Shown piece after piece: positions 19,758 to 28,907 of a stretch of DNA of 64,000 nt; position 1 is the first letter of the stretch; every line of letters begins with the position of its first letter. The translations under genes and the position numbers were made by a program. This DNA is from Anaerolineaceae bacterium (lineage in GTDB: Bacteria; Chloroflexota; Anaerolineae; Anaerolineales; Anaerolineaceae): positions 1 through 64,000 of the forward strand of contig JADLFQ010000046.1 of NCBI GenBank assembly GCA_020845515.1, read 5' to 3'. The notes beneath the pieces were generated by a model. It ran no database searches. It was not told the origin of the DNA and saw nothing but the letters and a program-made list of their open reading frames with translations.

Positions 19758-20474
19758 ATGATAAAAGAAACGAGACGCGGTTTAGCGGTAAGGGAGAAAA
19801 GGCCCCTCAATCGGGTGCAAAAAGCCATGGCGAAAGGGATGAAAGCCAGTGTTGAGACACTGGCGCTGAGCCAGTTGAGCCGTGAGATGGATGTTACCGG
19901 GCTGCAGGCGGTACGAAAGCCGGCAACTGGCGGCGGGAAAGCGCTCTCGCTTAATACGCTCATCATGGCTGCGGCGGCGCGAACCCTGCCGGCACACCCG
20001 CTTTTGAACGCAGAACTGGTGGAAAGTGAGATTGTAGTCTTTGAAGCGGTTAATGTAGGGATGGCGGTTGCCACCCCGGCGGGTTTGATCGTTACGGTGA
20101 TTCAGAATGCAGATCAGCTCTCCCTGCAGGAGATGGACGGAGAAATCAACCGGCTGGCTGGACGGGCGCGCAGCGGAAAGCTGGAACTGGCTGATATTGA
20201 GGGCGGAACTTTTACGGTGAGCAACTTGGGGATGTTCGGTGTTGATAGCGGCAACCCCCTGCCCCGCCCTCCGGAAAGTGCGATCATGCTGCTGGGCGCA
20301 GTACGCCCGCGAGCCGGAGTTGTGGATGGACAAGTGGCGGTGCGCGAAACTTGTTGGATGACGGTTTCCTACGATCATCGCTTTATTGATGGTGCAACTG
20401 CGGCTGCTTTTTTAGAGGATTTGAGCAAGGTATTGGCGGAGCCTCAACAGTTGTACGAGGGAACACGAGGATAA
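19758..20474 (+). CDS. 2-oxoacid dehydrogenase acyltransferase (E2) catalytic core lacking lipoyl and peripheral-subunit-binding domains
   Basis: RPLNRVQKAMAKGMKAS, TVSNLGMFGVDSGNPLPRPPESAIMLLGAVRPRAGV, SYDHRFIDGATAAAFLEDL (HxxxDG catalytic motif); only 238 aa. Confidence 0.88.
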   Translation: MIKETRRGLAVREKRPLNRVQKAMAKGMKASVETLALSQLSREMDVTGLQAVRKPATGGGKALSLNTLIMAAAARTLPAHPLLNAELVESEIVVFEAVNVGMAVATPAGLIVTVIQNADQLSLQEMDGEINRLAGRARSGKLELADIEGGTFTVSNLGMFGVDSGNPLPRPPESAIMLLGAVRPRAGVVDGQVAVRETCWMTVSYDHRFIDGATAAAFLEDLSKVLAEPQQLYEGTRG

Positions 20475-20484
20475 AAAAGGATAT

Positions 20485-21894
20485 ATGGACAAAGCAGATC
20501 TCTTGCTTACGCATGCATTGATCGTTACCCAGGACAAGGGGCGTGCTATCATCCCGGATGGTGCAATTGCCATCTGGCAGGGGCGCATCGCAGCACTTGG
20601 AGCGACGGGTGAGATTGCCAGCCGCTTTAAGGCGGATGAAACGCTTGATATGACAGGCAAGATCGTCTTTCCTGGTCTGGTTAATACACATGACCATCTC
20701 TTTCAAGTTGCTACGAAGGGATTGGGCGAAGATATGCCGGTTGAAAAGTGGGTGGCGGCTGTCACCTCTCCGACGGCGCTCAGTATTTCGCCGGAAGAAA
20801 TTTATATCTTTGTGCTGACAGGCTGCCTTGAGCTTATTCACAGCGGGGTGACGACTGTCGTGGATATGAATTATAAGGGGATGCAATTTAAATCGCATGA
20901 TGAAAATATTCGTGCCATGACCGATAGCGGCTTGCGCGGGCGGTACACGACCACGATCACGGACTACGGGAAAGAATACAATGTCCTGCCGCAGATGGTT
21001 GACCCAATCGAATGGTATATTGAGGAATACACCCGCCTGTTTGAAAAATATCCGCCGACTGACCGGCTGGCAGTATGGTTTTCAATCGGTGCTCCGTGGA
21101 CGATTACACGGGAAGGACAAATGGCGATTAAAAAGGTTTCGGATGAAACCAATACGCCCATTGTCATGCACATCAACGAAAACTATGCGGATAATGAGAC
21201 GATTATACGCCGCTATGGCAAACCTGTTATCCCGTTCTATGATGAGATTGGTTTTTTGAGCCCAAAACTGTTGGCGATTCACTGTGTGGAAATGAGTGAT
21301 ACGGATATTGAACTGTTTGTCAAGCATGATGTCAAAGTTTCGCATAACCCGGTCAGTAACATGTATCTTGGTTCCGGTATTGCTCCGGTTATGAAAATGC
21401 ACAAAGCCGGGTTAACAATCTCGCTGGGTGTGGATGGCGCCGGCAGTAATAACTCGCAAGATATGCTTGAGACGTTAAAATGTGCAGCACTCCTGCAGAA
21501 AGTCGGCGCGAAGGATGCTTCCGCAGTGGATGCACAAACTGTATTGGATTGGGCGACATTGGGTGGCGCTAAAGCCCTGGGGTTGGAAAAAGAAATTGGT
21601 TCGCTTGAGGCTGGCAAACGGGCGGATTTGTTCGCGATTGCACTCAATACCCCGAAAGTTGTGCCGGTTCACGATCCGGTCGCTTCGCTGATTTATTCTT
21701 GCGGGCAGCAAAATGTCGTTCTGACGGTTGCGGATGGTAAAGTGCTGATGAAGGATAGCGTTATTCAACATATTGATGAGGCAGGTATCATTGCTCAATG
21801 CCAGGAGGCTGCGCTTGCATTGGCAACGCGTTGTGGCTCCAATTCAAAGGTAAAACGCGGCTGGTGGGGAAACGTCACGGAAAAGTATTCATAG
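20485..21894 (+). CDS. ATZ/TRZ/SsnA-type amidohydrolase (paralogous to 18390)
   Basis: FPGLVNTHDHLFQVATKGLGEDMPVEKWV, HNPVSNMYLGSG, GVDGAGSNNSQDMLETLKCAALLQK. Confidence 0.9.
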   Translation: MDKADLLLTHALIVTQDKGRAIIPDGAIAIWQGRIAALGATGEIASRFKADETLDMTGKIVFPGLVNTHDHLFQVATKGLGEDMPVEKWVAAVTSPTALSISPEEIYIFVLTGCLELIHSGVTTVVDMNYKGMQFKSHDENIRAMTDSGLRGRYTTTITDYGKEYNVLPQMVDPIEWYIEEYTRLFEKYPPTDRLAVWFSIGAPWTITREGQMAIKKVSDETNTPIVMHINENYADNETIIRRYGKPVIPFYDEIGFLSPKLLAIHCVEMSDTDIELFVKHDVKVSHNPVSNMYLGSGIAPVMKMHKAGLTISLGVDGAGSNNSQDMLETLKCAALLQKVGAKDASAVDAQTVLDWATLGGAKALGLEKEIGSLEAGKRADLFAIALNTPKVVPVHDPVASLIYSCGQQNVVLTVADGKVLMKDSVIQHIDEAGIIAQCQEAALALATRCGSNSKVKRGWWGNVTEKYS

Positions 21895-21898
21895 ACGG

Positions 21899-22102
21899 GA
21901 CTGTTCTGCCAGTTGCTGGGCCTGTTTGGGTTTTCGAGGAAACTGGCTTAAGGCAAACAGGCGACGACTATAAAACGAGATATTCGTTTTGATTGCAGAG
22001 AGGAGGTGATGAATCCGGGCGATTATTTCTGAGGCTCCCGATGTTGTCGTGTCGTATCCAATAACCAGTTCACATGTTTTTTGAAACAAGGAGAAGGACA
22101 AA
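21899..22102 (+). repeat. Copy A of duplicated leader upstream of a BMP lipoprotein gene
   Basis: Aligns along its length with 27481-27682; includes the identical 37-mer AGGAGGTGATGAATCCGGGCGATTATTTCTGAGGCTC (22001-22037). Confidence 0.88.
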
Positions 22103-23233
22103 ATGAAGAAAACGCTTGTGGTTTTGGTCTCTTTACTGGTGCTCTTTACGATGATGCTCTCGGCTTGTGCGCCGGCAGCTGCACCCGAAAAGGTGGTTGA
22201 GACCGTTGTAGTAGAGGTGGAGAAGGAAGTAGAGAAAGTTGTCGAGAAGACGGTTGTGGTCGAAGCTGAAGCACCCGAAGACCCCATGGCAGTGGCCAGA
22301 GAGAAATTGGCTGGAAAGAAGTTGGCAGGTATTCTCTCCGGTGCAGTGAATGATGCAGGTTGGAACACCCAGGCTTATATGGCTATGGTTTCAGCCCGCG
22401 ATACGTTTGGCCTGGATATTGCCTATACGGAGCATGTGAAGGTTGAGGATGCCGCCCAGGTTATGCGGGATTATGCGGATGCAGGTTTTGACATAATCTT
22501 TGCGCATGGCTATGAATATGCCGATCAAATTGCCCAGGTTGCACAGGAATACCCGAACATTCCGTTTATCCAAACCAATGGGAGCGTAGGGGACATTAAA
22601 AACCTGTACACCATCACGCTCTCAACTGGTGAGGGTGGCTATTTTATGGGCCGGCTGGCTTGCCAGGCAACAAAGACCGGAAAGATCACTATCATTGGGG
22701 CGGATGAATTCCCAATCTGGTCTCACCATATCTTGATGTTCAAGCAGGCATGCACTGACCTTGGTTCAAAAGCTGAGGTTTCAGAAGTGTATATCGGCAG
22801 TTGGAATGATCCTGCAAAAGCCAAACAATTAGCAACCGCTGCGATTGCCAATGGATCGGACATCATCATCAGCAATGCAGATTCCGGCGACACCGGTACG
22901 GTTGAGGCTGTCAAAGAGGCCTATGACAAAGGAAACAAAGACGTACGGATGATTTCCTGGGTAAAAGACAAGAATTATCTTGGCCCGGATTTTGTGATCG
23001 GTGGTTGGACAGAAGACGTCGCAGCTGAATTGCTTTACATCCTGGCGGATAAAATTGCAGCAGGAGAACCCGGCGGACACTTCGCAATTGGCATGAAAGA
23101 ACATGCTGCGTACATGAACCCGATCTATGGTCTGGTGTCGATGGACATCGAGAAGGACGTGGTTGCCAAGATAGAAGGCTACTTGAAAGACCCCGGTTCC
23201 ATACCGACTCTAAAAGTACGCACTGATCTTTAA
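22103..23233 (+). CDS. BMP-family ABC transporter substrate-binding lipoprotein
   Basis: MKKTLVVLVSLLVLFTMMLSACAPAAAPEKVVETVVVEVEKEVEKVVEKTVVV signal, lipobox (LSAC) and linker; AGILSGAVNDAGWNTQAYMAM, DAGFDIIFAHGYEYADQIAQVAQEYP. Confidence 0.93.
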   Translation: MKKTLVVLVSLLVLFTMMLSACAPAAAPEKVVETVVVEVEKEVEKVVEKTVVVEAEAPEDPMAVAREKLAGKKLAGILSGAVNDAGWNTQAYMAMVSARDTFGLDIAYTEHVKVEDAAQVMRDYADAGFDIIFAHGYEYADQIAQVAQEYPNIPFIQTNGSVGDIKNLYTITLSTGEGGYFMGRLACQATKTGKITIIGADEFPIWSHHILMFKQACTDLGSKAEVSEVYIGSWNDPAKAKQLATAAIANGSDIIISNADSGDTGTVEAVKEAYDKGNKDVRMISWVKDKNYLGPDFVIGGWTEDVAAELLYILADKIAAGEPGGHFAIGMKEHAAYMNPIYGLVSMDIEKDVVAKIEGYLKDPGSIPTLKVRTDL

Positions 23234-23312
23234 GATGATTTGTTGAAGTATAAATCCCTGAGCGTTTAACTTCGCTGGTCATCCATCGAGCGAAGATGCA
23301 GGGAACCTCTAT

Positions 23313-23348
23313 CGGGTGTCTCCCGACAGTACATTCGGGGGACACCCG
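23313..23348 (+). promoter_or_regulatory. 14-bp hairpin between substrate-binding protein and ATPase genes
   Basis: CGGGTGTCTCCCGA (23313-23326) / TCGGGGGACACCCG (23335-23348), one T-G wobble, 8-nt loop. Confidence 0.8.
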
Positions 23349-23429
23349 GAATTGCAATGAATTTTTTAAAACCCATCAGCTCCGAAGAGCTACCTGCGGC
23401 AATCGAGCACTTATTATCATTCTGAGGCT

Positions 23430-25004
23430 TTGGTTATGACTGAACTCCTTCGACTGGAAAAAATCTGTAAAACTTTCCCGGGGGTTGTGGCAAACGATCA
23501 CGTTGACCTTGAGATCAAAAAAGGTGAGATTCATGCTCTCTTAGGTGAGAATGGAGCTGGGAAGACCACTTTGATGAATTGTGTGTATGGTGTTTACCGG
23601 CCTAACAGCGGGAAGATTTTCTGGAAGGGCCAGGAGGTTGAGATACACCAGGCACGTGATGCCATTGCACTGGGAATTGGAATGGTTCATCAGCATTTCA
23701 TGCTGGTGCCACCACTGACAGTGGCGGAAAATGTGATCCTGGGATTGCCAACCCGCCACGAACCCTTTTTGGACCTCGCCAGTGTGGAAGAGAAGATCTT
23801 TGAAAGCGGCCAGAAATTTCACCTGAAAGTGGACCCAAAAGCACGCATTTGGCAATTACCGGTCGGGATTCAGCAGCGAGTTGAGATCTTGAAAGCACTC
23901 TACCGGGATGCTGAACTGTTGATTCTGGATGAGCCTACCGCAGTGCTTACGCCGCAGGAAGTTGAAGAGCTTTTCCTGGTTCTTGAGGCGTTGACTGAGC
24001 ATGGACTTTCGATTATTTTCATCACACACAAACTGGAAGAGGTCATGCGCTCCTGTAACCGGGTGAGCGTACTGCGGGATGGCCGCCGGGTTGATACCCT
24101 GGCTATTGAAGACACCAACCCACAATTGCTGGCAAAGATGATGGTGGGACGCGAGGTTTTGCTGAAAGCGGATAAAACCGATCTCCCACCGGGTGAGGTC
24201 GTTTTGTCGGTGAAGGAGCTCTCTGCGATTGGCGGTAGAGGCTTGCCGGCGGTTAAGAACGTTTCCTTTGAGGTTCGCAGAAACGAGATCTTTGGCATTG
24301 CCGGAGTGGACGGCAATGGCCAAACCGAATTGGGCGAGACGATCTCCGGTTTGTTGCGCGCCACGGGCGGGAAGGTGACCATCTCCGGGAAGGATGCCAC
24401 CAACAAAACGCCGTTTGATATTCTTAACATGGGAGTCGCTGTTATTCCACCTGACCGGCAAAAATTGGGGTTGTTGATGAATTTTGCGGTGGACGAGAAT
24501 TTGATTGCGAAATCCTATTGGAAGCCACCCTTCTCAAAGAGCATCTTTCTAAGGAAAAAAGAAATTGATAAATTTTCCGAGAAGGCGATTAAAGATTTTA
24601 ACATCCGAACGCCCGGGCCGGAGATCCAAGTAAAGCTGCTTTCCGGCGGGAATCAACAAAAGGTTGTAATTGCACGGGAGCTGAGCAAAAACCCGGACCT
24701 GTTAATCGCATCACAACCGACGCGCGGTCTGGATGTTTCGGCGACGGAGTATGTTCACAAGCAACTTCTGGCCGCACGCGAGGCTGGAGCAGCGATTCTG
24801 TTTATTTCGACTGAACTGGAAGAGATTCTATCGCTGTCTGACCGCATTGGTGTTATTTACGAGGGTGAGATTATGGGCATCCTGCCAGGGAAGGGTGCAA
24901 ATATCCTGGAGATTGGGGAAATGATGGCAGGCCTTCGCCGTTCGAACACCGGCAGTGAACAACCAAAAAAGGAGGCTGAAAATGCAAGCGAAGCATCAGC
25001 CTAG
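23430..25004 (+). CDS. ABC transporter ATP-binding protein with two ABC domains (BMP type)
   Basis: GENGAGKTTLMNCVYGVYRPNSG, LPVGIQQRVEILKALYRDAELLILDEPTAVLTP, LSGGNQQKVVIARELSKNPDLLIASQPTRGLD. In-frame ATG 23436 is an alternative start. Confidence 0.95.
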   Translation: MVMTELLRLEKICKTFPGVVANDHVDLEIKKGEIHALLGENGAGKTTLMNCVYGVYRPNSGKIFWKGQEVEIHQARDAIALGIGMVHQHFMLVPPLTVAENVILGLPTRHEPFLDLASVEEKIFESGQKFHLKVDPKARIWQLPVGIQQRVEILKALYRDAELLILDEPTAVLTPQEVEELFLVLEALTEHGLSIIFITHKLEEVMRSCNRVSVLRDGRRVDTLAIEDTNPQLLAKMMVGREVLLKADKTDLPPGEVVLSVKELSAIGGRGLPAVKNVSFEVRRNEIFGIAGVDGNGQTELGETISGLLRATGGKVTISGKDATNKTPFDILNMGVAVIPPDRQKLGLLMNFAVDENLIAKSYWKPPFSKSIFLRKKEIDKFSEKAIKDFNIRTPGPEIQVKLLSGGNQQKVVIARELSKNPDLLIASQPTRGLDVSATEYVHKQLLAAREAGAAILFISTELEEILSLSDRIGVIYEGEIMGILPGKGANILEIGEMMAGLRRSNTGSEQPKKEAENASEASA

Positions 25005-26253
25005 AAAACAAAATCTTTGGCAGGCCTTTTTAGAAAAGTCATTCAACATCACGATTCCTGTTGTTGCGATTCTGGCGGCTTTTGCGATCAGCGGGTTGCT
25101 GATTTTGGGGTGGGGATCCAATCCTATTGCCGCTTATAAAGCGATTTTTCAGGGGGCATTTGGCAGTCCTAATGCAATTGCGACGACATTGACCCGTATG
25201 ACCCCCCTGGTATTTACAGGGTTGGCGGTGGCGTATGGCTATAAGGCGGGTTTCTTTAATGTTGGCGCTGAAGGACAGCTTTACATGGGCGCGCTGGCAG
25301 CGACGTGGGTAGGGGTGACTTTTACCAATTGGCCGGGATGGTTGCTTGTGATCGCCTGTTTCCTGGCAGCTTCTCTGGCTGGGGCATTTCTGGCGCTGAT
25401 TCCTGCGTATCTGAAGGCCAAACGTGGATTTAATGAAGTATTGACGACATTGCTGTTTAATTACATCGTTATGCAGTTTTTTGCATGGTCACTGCGTATA
25501 GATCATCCCATGGCGGGAGTGGATGAGAAATGGGGATTGGTCAACTGGTTTGGAATTAAAGACCCAACCCAACCCTATCCCAAATCGGCATTTGTTGCCG
25601 AACAGTCCTGGCTTCCATCCGTCAACAGTTTTTTGAAAACCGGATTTATCAACAGCATCTTTGGCGGTACGCACTGGTATCAGGCGAGTCTGGCTGAACC
25701 TGCATTGGAAAGGATCACACTGGCGCCGCTGCTGGCAGTTTTGGGGGTCATTATCGTATTTGTTCTGATGTTTAAGACCACCATCGGATTTCGGGCAAGA
25801 GCAGTGGGCGTGAGCCCTGACGCTGCCCGCGCTATGGGGATTAATGTCAGCAAGACAATCCTGGTCACCGCGCTTATCAGCGGGACACTGGCGGGCCTGG
25901 CTGGAGCGATGGAGATATTGGGAACGCAGCACCGGGTAATGGAAAGGTTCCTGGTGGATGCTGGTTTTACAGGAATTCCGGTTGCCCTGATTGGACAGTT
26001 GCACCCTGTGGGCGCCTGGCTGAGCGCATTCTTCTTTGGCGCCTTGCGAGCTGGGGCTAACCGGATGCAGATCACTACTGCAGTACCTGTAGCGATGGTC
26101 TATGTTATTCAGGCGTTGACGATCCTGTTCGCGATTGCCGGAACCACCATAGAACTCGTATCGTATTTCAAGAAATCCAGGATGACATCCCTTAGTGAGC
26201 GAGCAGAGGAAGAAAGATTGAGCCTGGAGAACAATGAGGTGCTCGATGCTTGA
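24982..26253 (+). CDS. ABC transporter permease (BMP type)
   Basis: TRMTPLVFTGLAVAYGYKAGFFNVGAEGQLYMGALAATWVG. Start at 24982 shortens the overlap of the 24955 track ORF with the upstream ATPase. Confidence 0.9.
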   Translation: MQAKHQPRKQNLWQAFLEKSFNITIPVVAILAAFAISGLLILGWGSNPIAAYKAIFQGAFGSPNAIATTLTRMTPLVFTGLAVAYGYKAGFFNVGAEGQLYMGALAATWVGVTFTNWPGWLLVIACFLAASLAGAFLALIPAYLKAKRGFNEVLTTLLFNYIVMQFFAWSLRIDHPMAGVDEKWGLVNWFGIKDPTQPYPKSAFVAEQSWLPSVNSFLKTGFINSIFGGTHWYQASLAEPALERITLAPLLAVLGVIIVFVLMFKTTIGFRARAVGVSPDAARAMGINVSKTILVTALISGTLAGLAGAMEILGTQHRVMERFLVDAGFTGIPVALIGQLHPVGAWLSAFFFGALRAGANRMQITTAVPVAMVYVIQALTILFAIAGTTIELVSYFKKSRMTSLSERAEEERLSLENNEVLDA

Positions 26254-27202
26254 GTTTTTGGGAATCTTTACAACAGTTGAGTTTTATATTGCGGTTGTGC
26301 AGATGACAACTCCCATACTGCTGGCCGCGATGGGCGGGTTGATTGCCGAACGCTCTGGGATTATTCCCTTTGGCATGGAAGGTATGATGCTGATGGGCAC
26401 TGTGGGAGGGGTTATCGGGAGTGGATTAACGGACAGGGTGGAGGTTGGTTTGCTGCTGGCTATGCTGGCGGGTGTTTTTATTGCCGTGCTTTATGCAATA
26501 ATGGCGGTATCCGTTGGCGCAAACCAGGTTGTCACCGCGGTCGCGCTGAACATGGGTGCGCTGGGTTTATCCAGTCTTCTGTATGTGCTTGCTTTTGCGG
26601 GCGGGAAAGGCGAGGTTATCGAAGATGTCATCAGGGTGCGCGCCATGCCTTTGTGGAAAATTCCGGTGCTAGGCGAGATCCCATTCATCGGTAAAGTACT
26701 TTTCAACCAATATCCGCTGGTTTACCTGGCTTTTTTTATGGCGCCAGTGGTTTGGTTTATTCTCTATCGCACCAGTTGGGGACTCAAGATTCGAGCAGTA
26801 GGCGAGCACCCGCACGCCGCAGATACAGTGGGTATTCATGTACTTAAGGTGCGGTATCTCACGTTGATTGTGTGTGGTATGTTGGCAGGGCTGGCGGGCG
26901 CTTTCCTTTCAATCGGTGCTTTTAATGCCTGGCAGGAGAACATGACCAGCGGGCGAGGTTTTATTGCATATACATCCATTGTATTTGGCAGATGGGAGCC
27001 GATCGGAGCTTTTTTGGGATCTTTTCTATTTGGGGCTGCTGATGCGCTTCAACTACGAATGCAGACTCAGAATATCCAGGTACCATTCCAGGTTATGGTG
27101 GCCTTCCCTTATATAGTGACTGTGATCGTTCTTGTACTCTCTGGTAAAAGTGCAAAATGGCCGGCCGCTTCAGGTGAAGCCTTCAAACGAGAAAGCAAGT
27201 AG
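26246..27202 (+). CDS. ABC transporter permease (BMP type)
   Basis: MLEFLGIFTTVEFYIAVVQMTTPILLAAMGGLIAERSGIIPFGMEGMMLMG...RAVGEHPHAADTVGI; overlaps the upstream permease stop. Confidence 0.9.
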   Translation: MLEFLGIFTTVEFYIAVVQMTTPILLAAMGGLIAERSGIIPFGMEGMMLMGTVGGVIGSGLTDRVEVGLLLAMLAGVFIAVLYAIMAVSVGANQVVTAVALNMGALGLSSLLYVLAFAGGKGEVIEDVIRVRAMPLWKIPVLGEIPFIGKVLFNQYPLVYLAFFMAPVVWFILYRTSWGLKIRAVGEHPHAADTVGIHVLKVRYLTLIVCGMLAGLAGAFLSIGAFNAWQENMTSGRGFIAYTSIVFGRWEPIGAFLGSFLFGAADALQLRMQTQNIQVPFQVMVAFPYIVTVIVLVLSGKSAKWPAASGEAFKRESK

Positions 27203-27437
27203 ACTCTATTTTCTGATTAGGCAGGTGATACCCAGATTTTGACAATACTTGCGGCAAAATAGCGGCATAGCAGACAGTACCCGCCAACACTTTGTGTGTT
27301 GACGTGAACACCAGATGCGGGCAGACAGGTATCAACACGCGGCTGATAATCCAGGATCAAGTGGGTTGTCCGTTGGCTCAGTTGGTGTATGATATATCTT
27401 GTATAAAGCCGTGCCGGGACTCAAGATACGCAAGTGT

Positions 27438-27473
27438 GGCTGGCGGGGAAATGTCATGAAAGGAAATGAATAG
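27438..27473 (+). pseudogene. Relic of the 3' end of an amidohydrolase gene (duplicate of 21859-21894)
   Basis: GGC TGG CGG GGA AAT GTC ATG AAA GGA AAT GAA TAG aligns codon for codon, stop included, with GGC TGG TGG GGA AAC GTC ACG GAA AAG TAT TCA TAG at the end of the 20485-21894 gene; a TGA interrupts the frame shortly upstream. Confidence 0.65.
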
Positions 27474-27480
27474 ATAAAAT

Positions 27481-27682
27481 GACTGTGCCAGCTGCAGAGC
27501 CTGTTTGTGCTTTTAAAGAAACCAGTTTAAGTAAGACAGGCGGTGGTTATAAAATGAGATGGTTTGTTTTTAGTTGTGGAAAGGAGGTGATGAATCCGGG
27601 CGATTATTTCTGAGGCTCTCGATGTTACCGCGTTGTACCCAATAACCAGATCATATATTTTTGAAACAGGGAGAAGGACAAA
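27481..27682 (+). repeat. Copy B of duplicated leader upstream of a BMP lipoprotein gene
   Basis: Homologous to 21899-22102; identical 37-mer at 27582-27618. Confidence 0.88.
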
Positions 27683-28837
27683 ATGAAGAAAACACTTGTG
27701 GTTTTGGTATCTTTACTGGTGCTCTTTACAATGATGCTTTCGGCTTGTGCGCCGGCAGCTGCACCTGAAAAGATAGTAGAGACCGTTGTGGTGGAGAAGA
27801 AGGTGGAAGTAGAGAAAGTTGTCGAAAAGACGGTTGTGGTTGAGGTTGAAGCTGCACCGGCTGAAGATGACATTGCCAAAGCCAAGGAATTTCTGAAAGG
27901 CAAGAAGATCTGTGCGGTTCTGCCCGGCCCAGTGAATGACGGCGGCTGGAACGGCGCGGCTTATGGCGGCCTGACCAACCTGCGCGATAACTTCGGGATG
28001 GCAATGGCTTACCGGGAACGCACCAAACCGGAAGAAGCCGCCGACCTGATGCGCCAGTACGCGGAATCGGGCTGTAACATCATCCAGGCTCATGGTTCAG
28101 AGTACATGGACCAGATCAATGCCGTTGCGCTTGAATACCCCGACATTCAGTTTATGCAGCTCAGCCGCTGCGCCGGGCAGGAACCCAACCTGATCGGTTT
28201 GTGCTTCAGCACCGGCGGCGGCGGTTATGTGATCGGCCGTCTGGCTGCTTACATCACCAAGACCGGTAAAGTGGCCTTTGTCGTCGGGCAGAAGTACCCG
28301 AATATGGACTGGCAGCCGAACATGGCTCAGGTGGCCGCGAAGGACCTGAAGGACGAAGGCAAGATCTCGATAGATGTGGCCGTTGAAGAGAAGGAAGTTG
28401 GATCCTGGGATGACCCGGCAAAGGCCAAAGAAATTACTAAGGCGCTTATCGAGCAGGGTTATGATGTATTTGTGGGTATTGCCGACGCCGGTGATGTGGG
28501 TACGATTGAAGCTGTGAAAGAAGCCCACGCTGCAGGTAAAGAGGTCTGGTTCATCCCCTGGGTGAAAGACCGCAACTATCTTGGCCCGGACTTCATCCTG
28601 GGTGGTTGGACGGAAGATGCCGCTTTGCAGGTACAGTATGCGGCTGTACACTATGCTTTGAACGGCGCCCCGATTGGCAAGGGCTTCCCCCTGGGTGTGG
28701 AAGACGGCGTTGCCTACCTGAACCCGACCTACGGCCTGGTTTCACAAGAAATTGACATGGATGTTTATGCAACCTTTGCAAAGGTGCGTGACGATCCCGC
28801 CAGCATCCCCAACCTGGTTGTCCGTGACGACCTGTAA
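27683..28837 (+). CDS. BMP-family ABC transporter substrate-binding lipoprotein
   Basis: Signal peptide and linker nearly identical to the 22103 gene; CAVLPGPVNDGGWNGAAYGGL, ESGCNIIQAHGSEYMDQINAVALEYPD. Confidence 0.93.
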   Translation: MKKTLVVLVSLLVLFTMMLSACAPAAAPEKIVETVVVEKKVEVEKVVEKTVVVEVEAAPAEDDIAKAKEFLKGKKICAVLPGPVNDGGWNGAAYGGLTNLRDNFGMAMAYRERTKPEEAADLMRQYAESGCNIIQAHGSEYMDQINAVALEYPDIQFMQLSRCAGQEPNLIGLCFSTGGGGYVIGRLAAYITKTGKVAFVVGQKYPNMDWQPNMAQVAAKDLKDEGKISIDVAVEEKEVGSWDDPAKAKEITKALIEQGYDVFVGIADAGDVGTIEAVKEAHAAGKEVWFIPWVKDRNYLGPDFILGGWTEDAALQVQYAAVHYALNGAPIGKGFPLGVEDGVAYLNPTYGLVSQEIDMDVYATFAKVRDDPASIPNLVVRDDL

Positions 28838-28907
28838 ACCGGCTTGAATTTGTTCGATGCTGCGAGCCTCGTGTGTGAGGTTCCATAAAAACCAGTAAGA
28901 CAGAAAA

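Noticed and set aside
21899-22102. Purine riboswitch upstream of the BMP transporter genes
   Set aside because: No conserved purine-riboswitch core (TATA..., kissing-loop and GTCTCTAC-type segments) was seen in either leader copy.
24955-25004. Long overlap between the ATPase (23430-25004) and permease ORF starting at 24955
   Set aside because: Most likely a start-site artefact of the ORF track; in-frame ATG 24982 gives a shorter overlap consistent with translational coupling.
27375-27387. GGCTCAGTTGGTG, which resembles a tRNA D-arm
   Set aside because: No matching acceptor stem, anticodon arm or GGTTCRANTCC-like T-arm could be found nearby; treated as chance within the duplication junction region.
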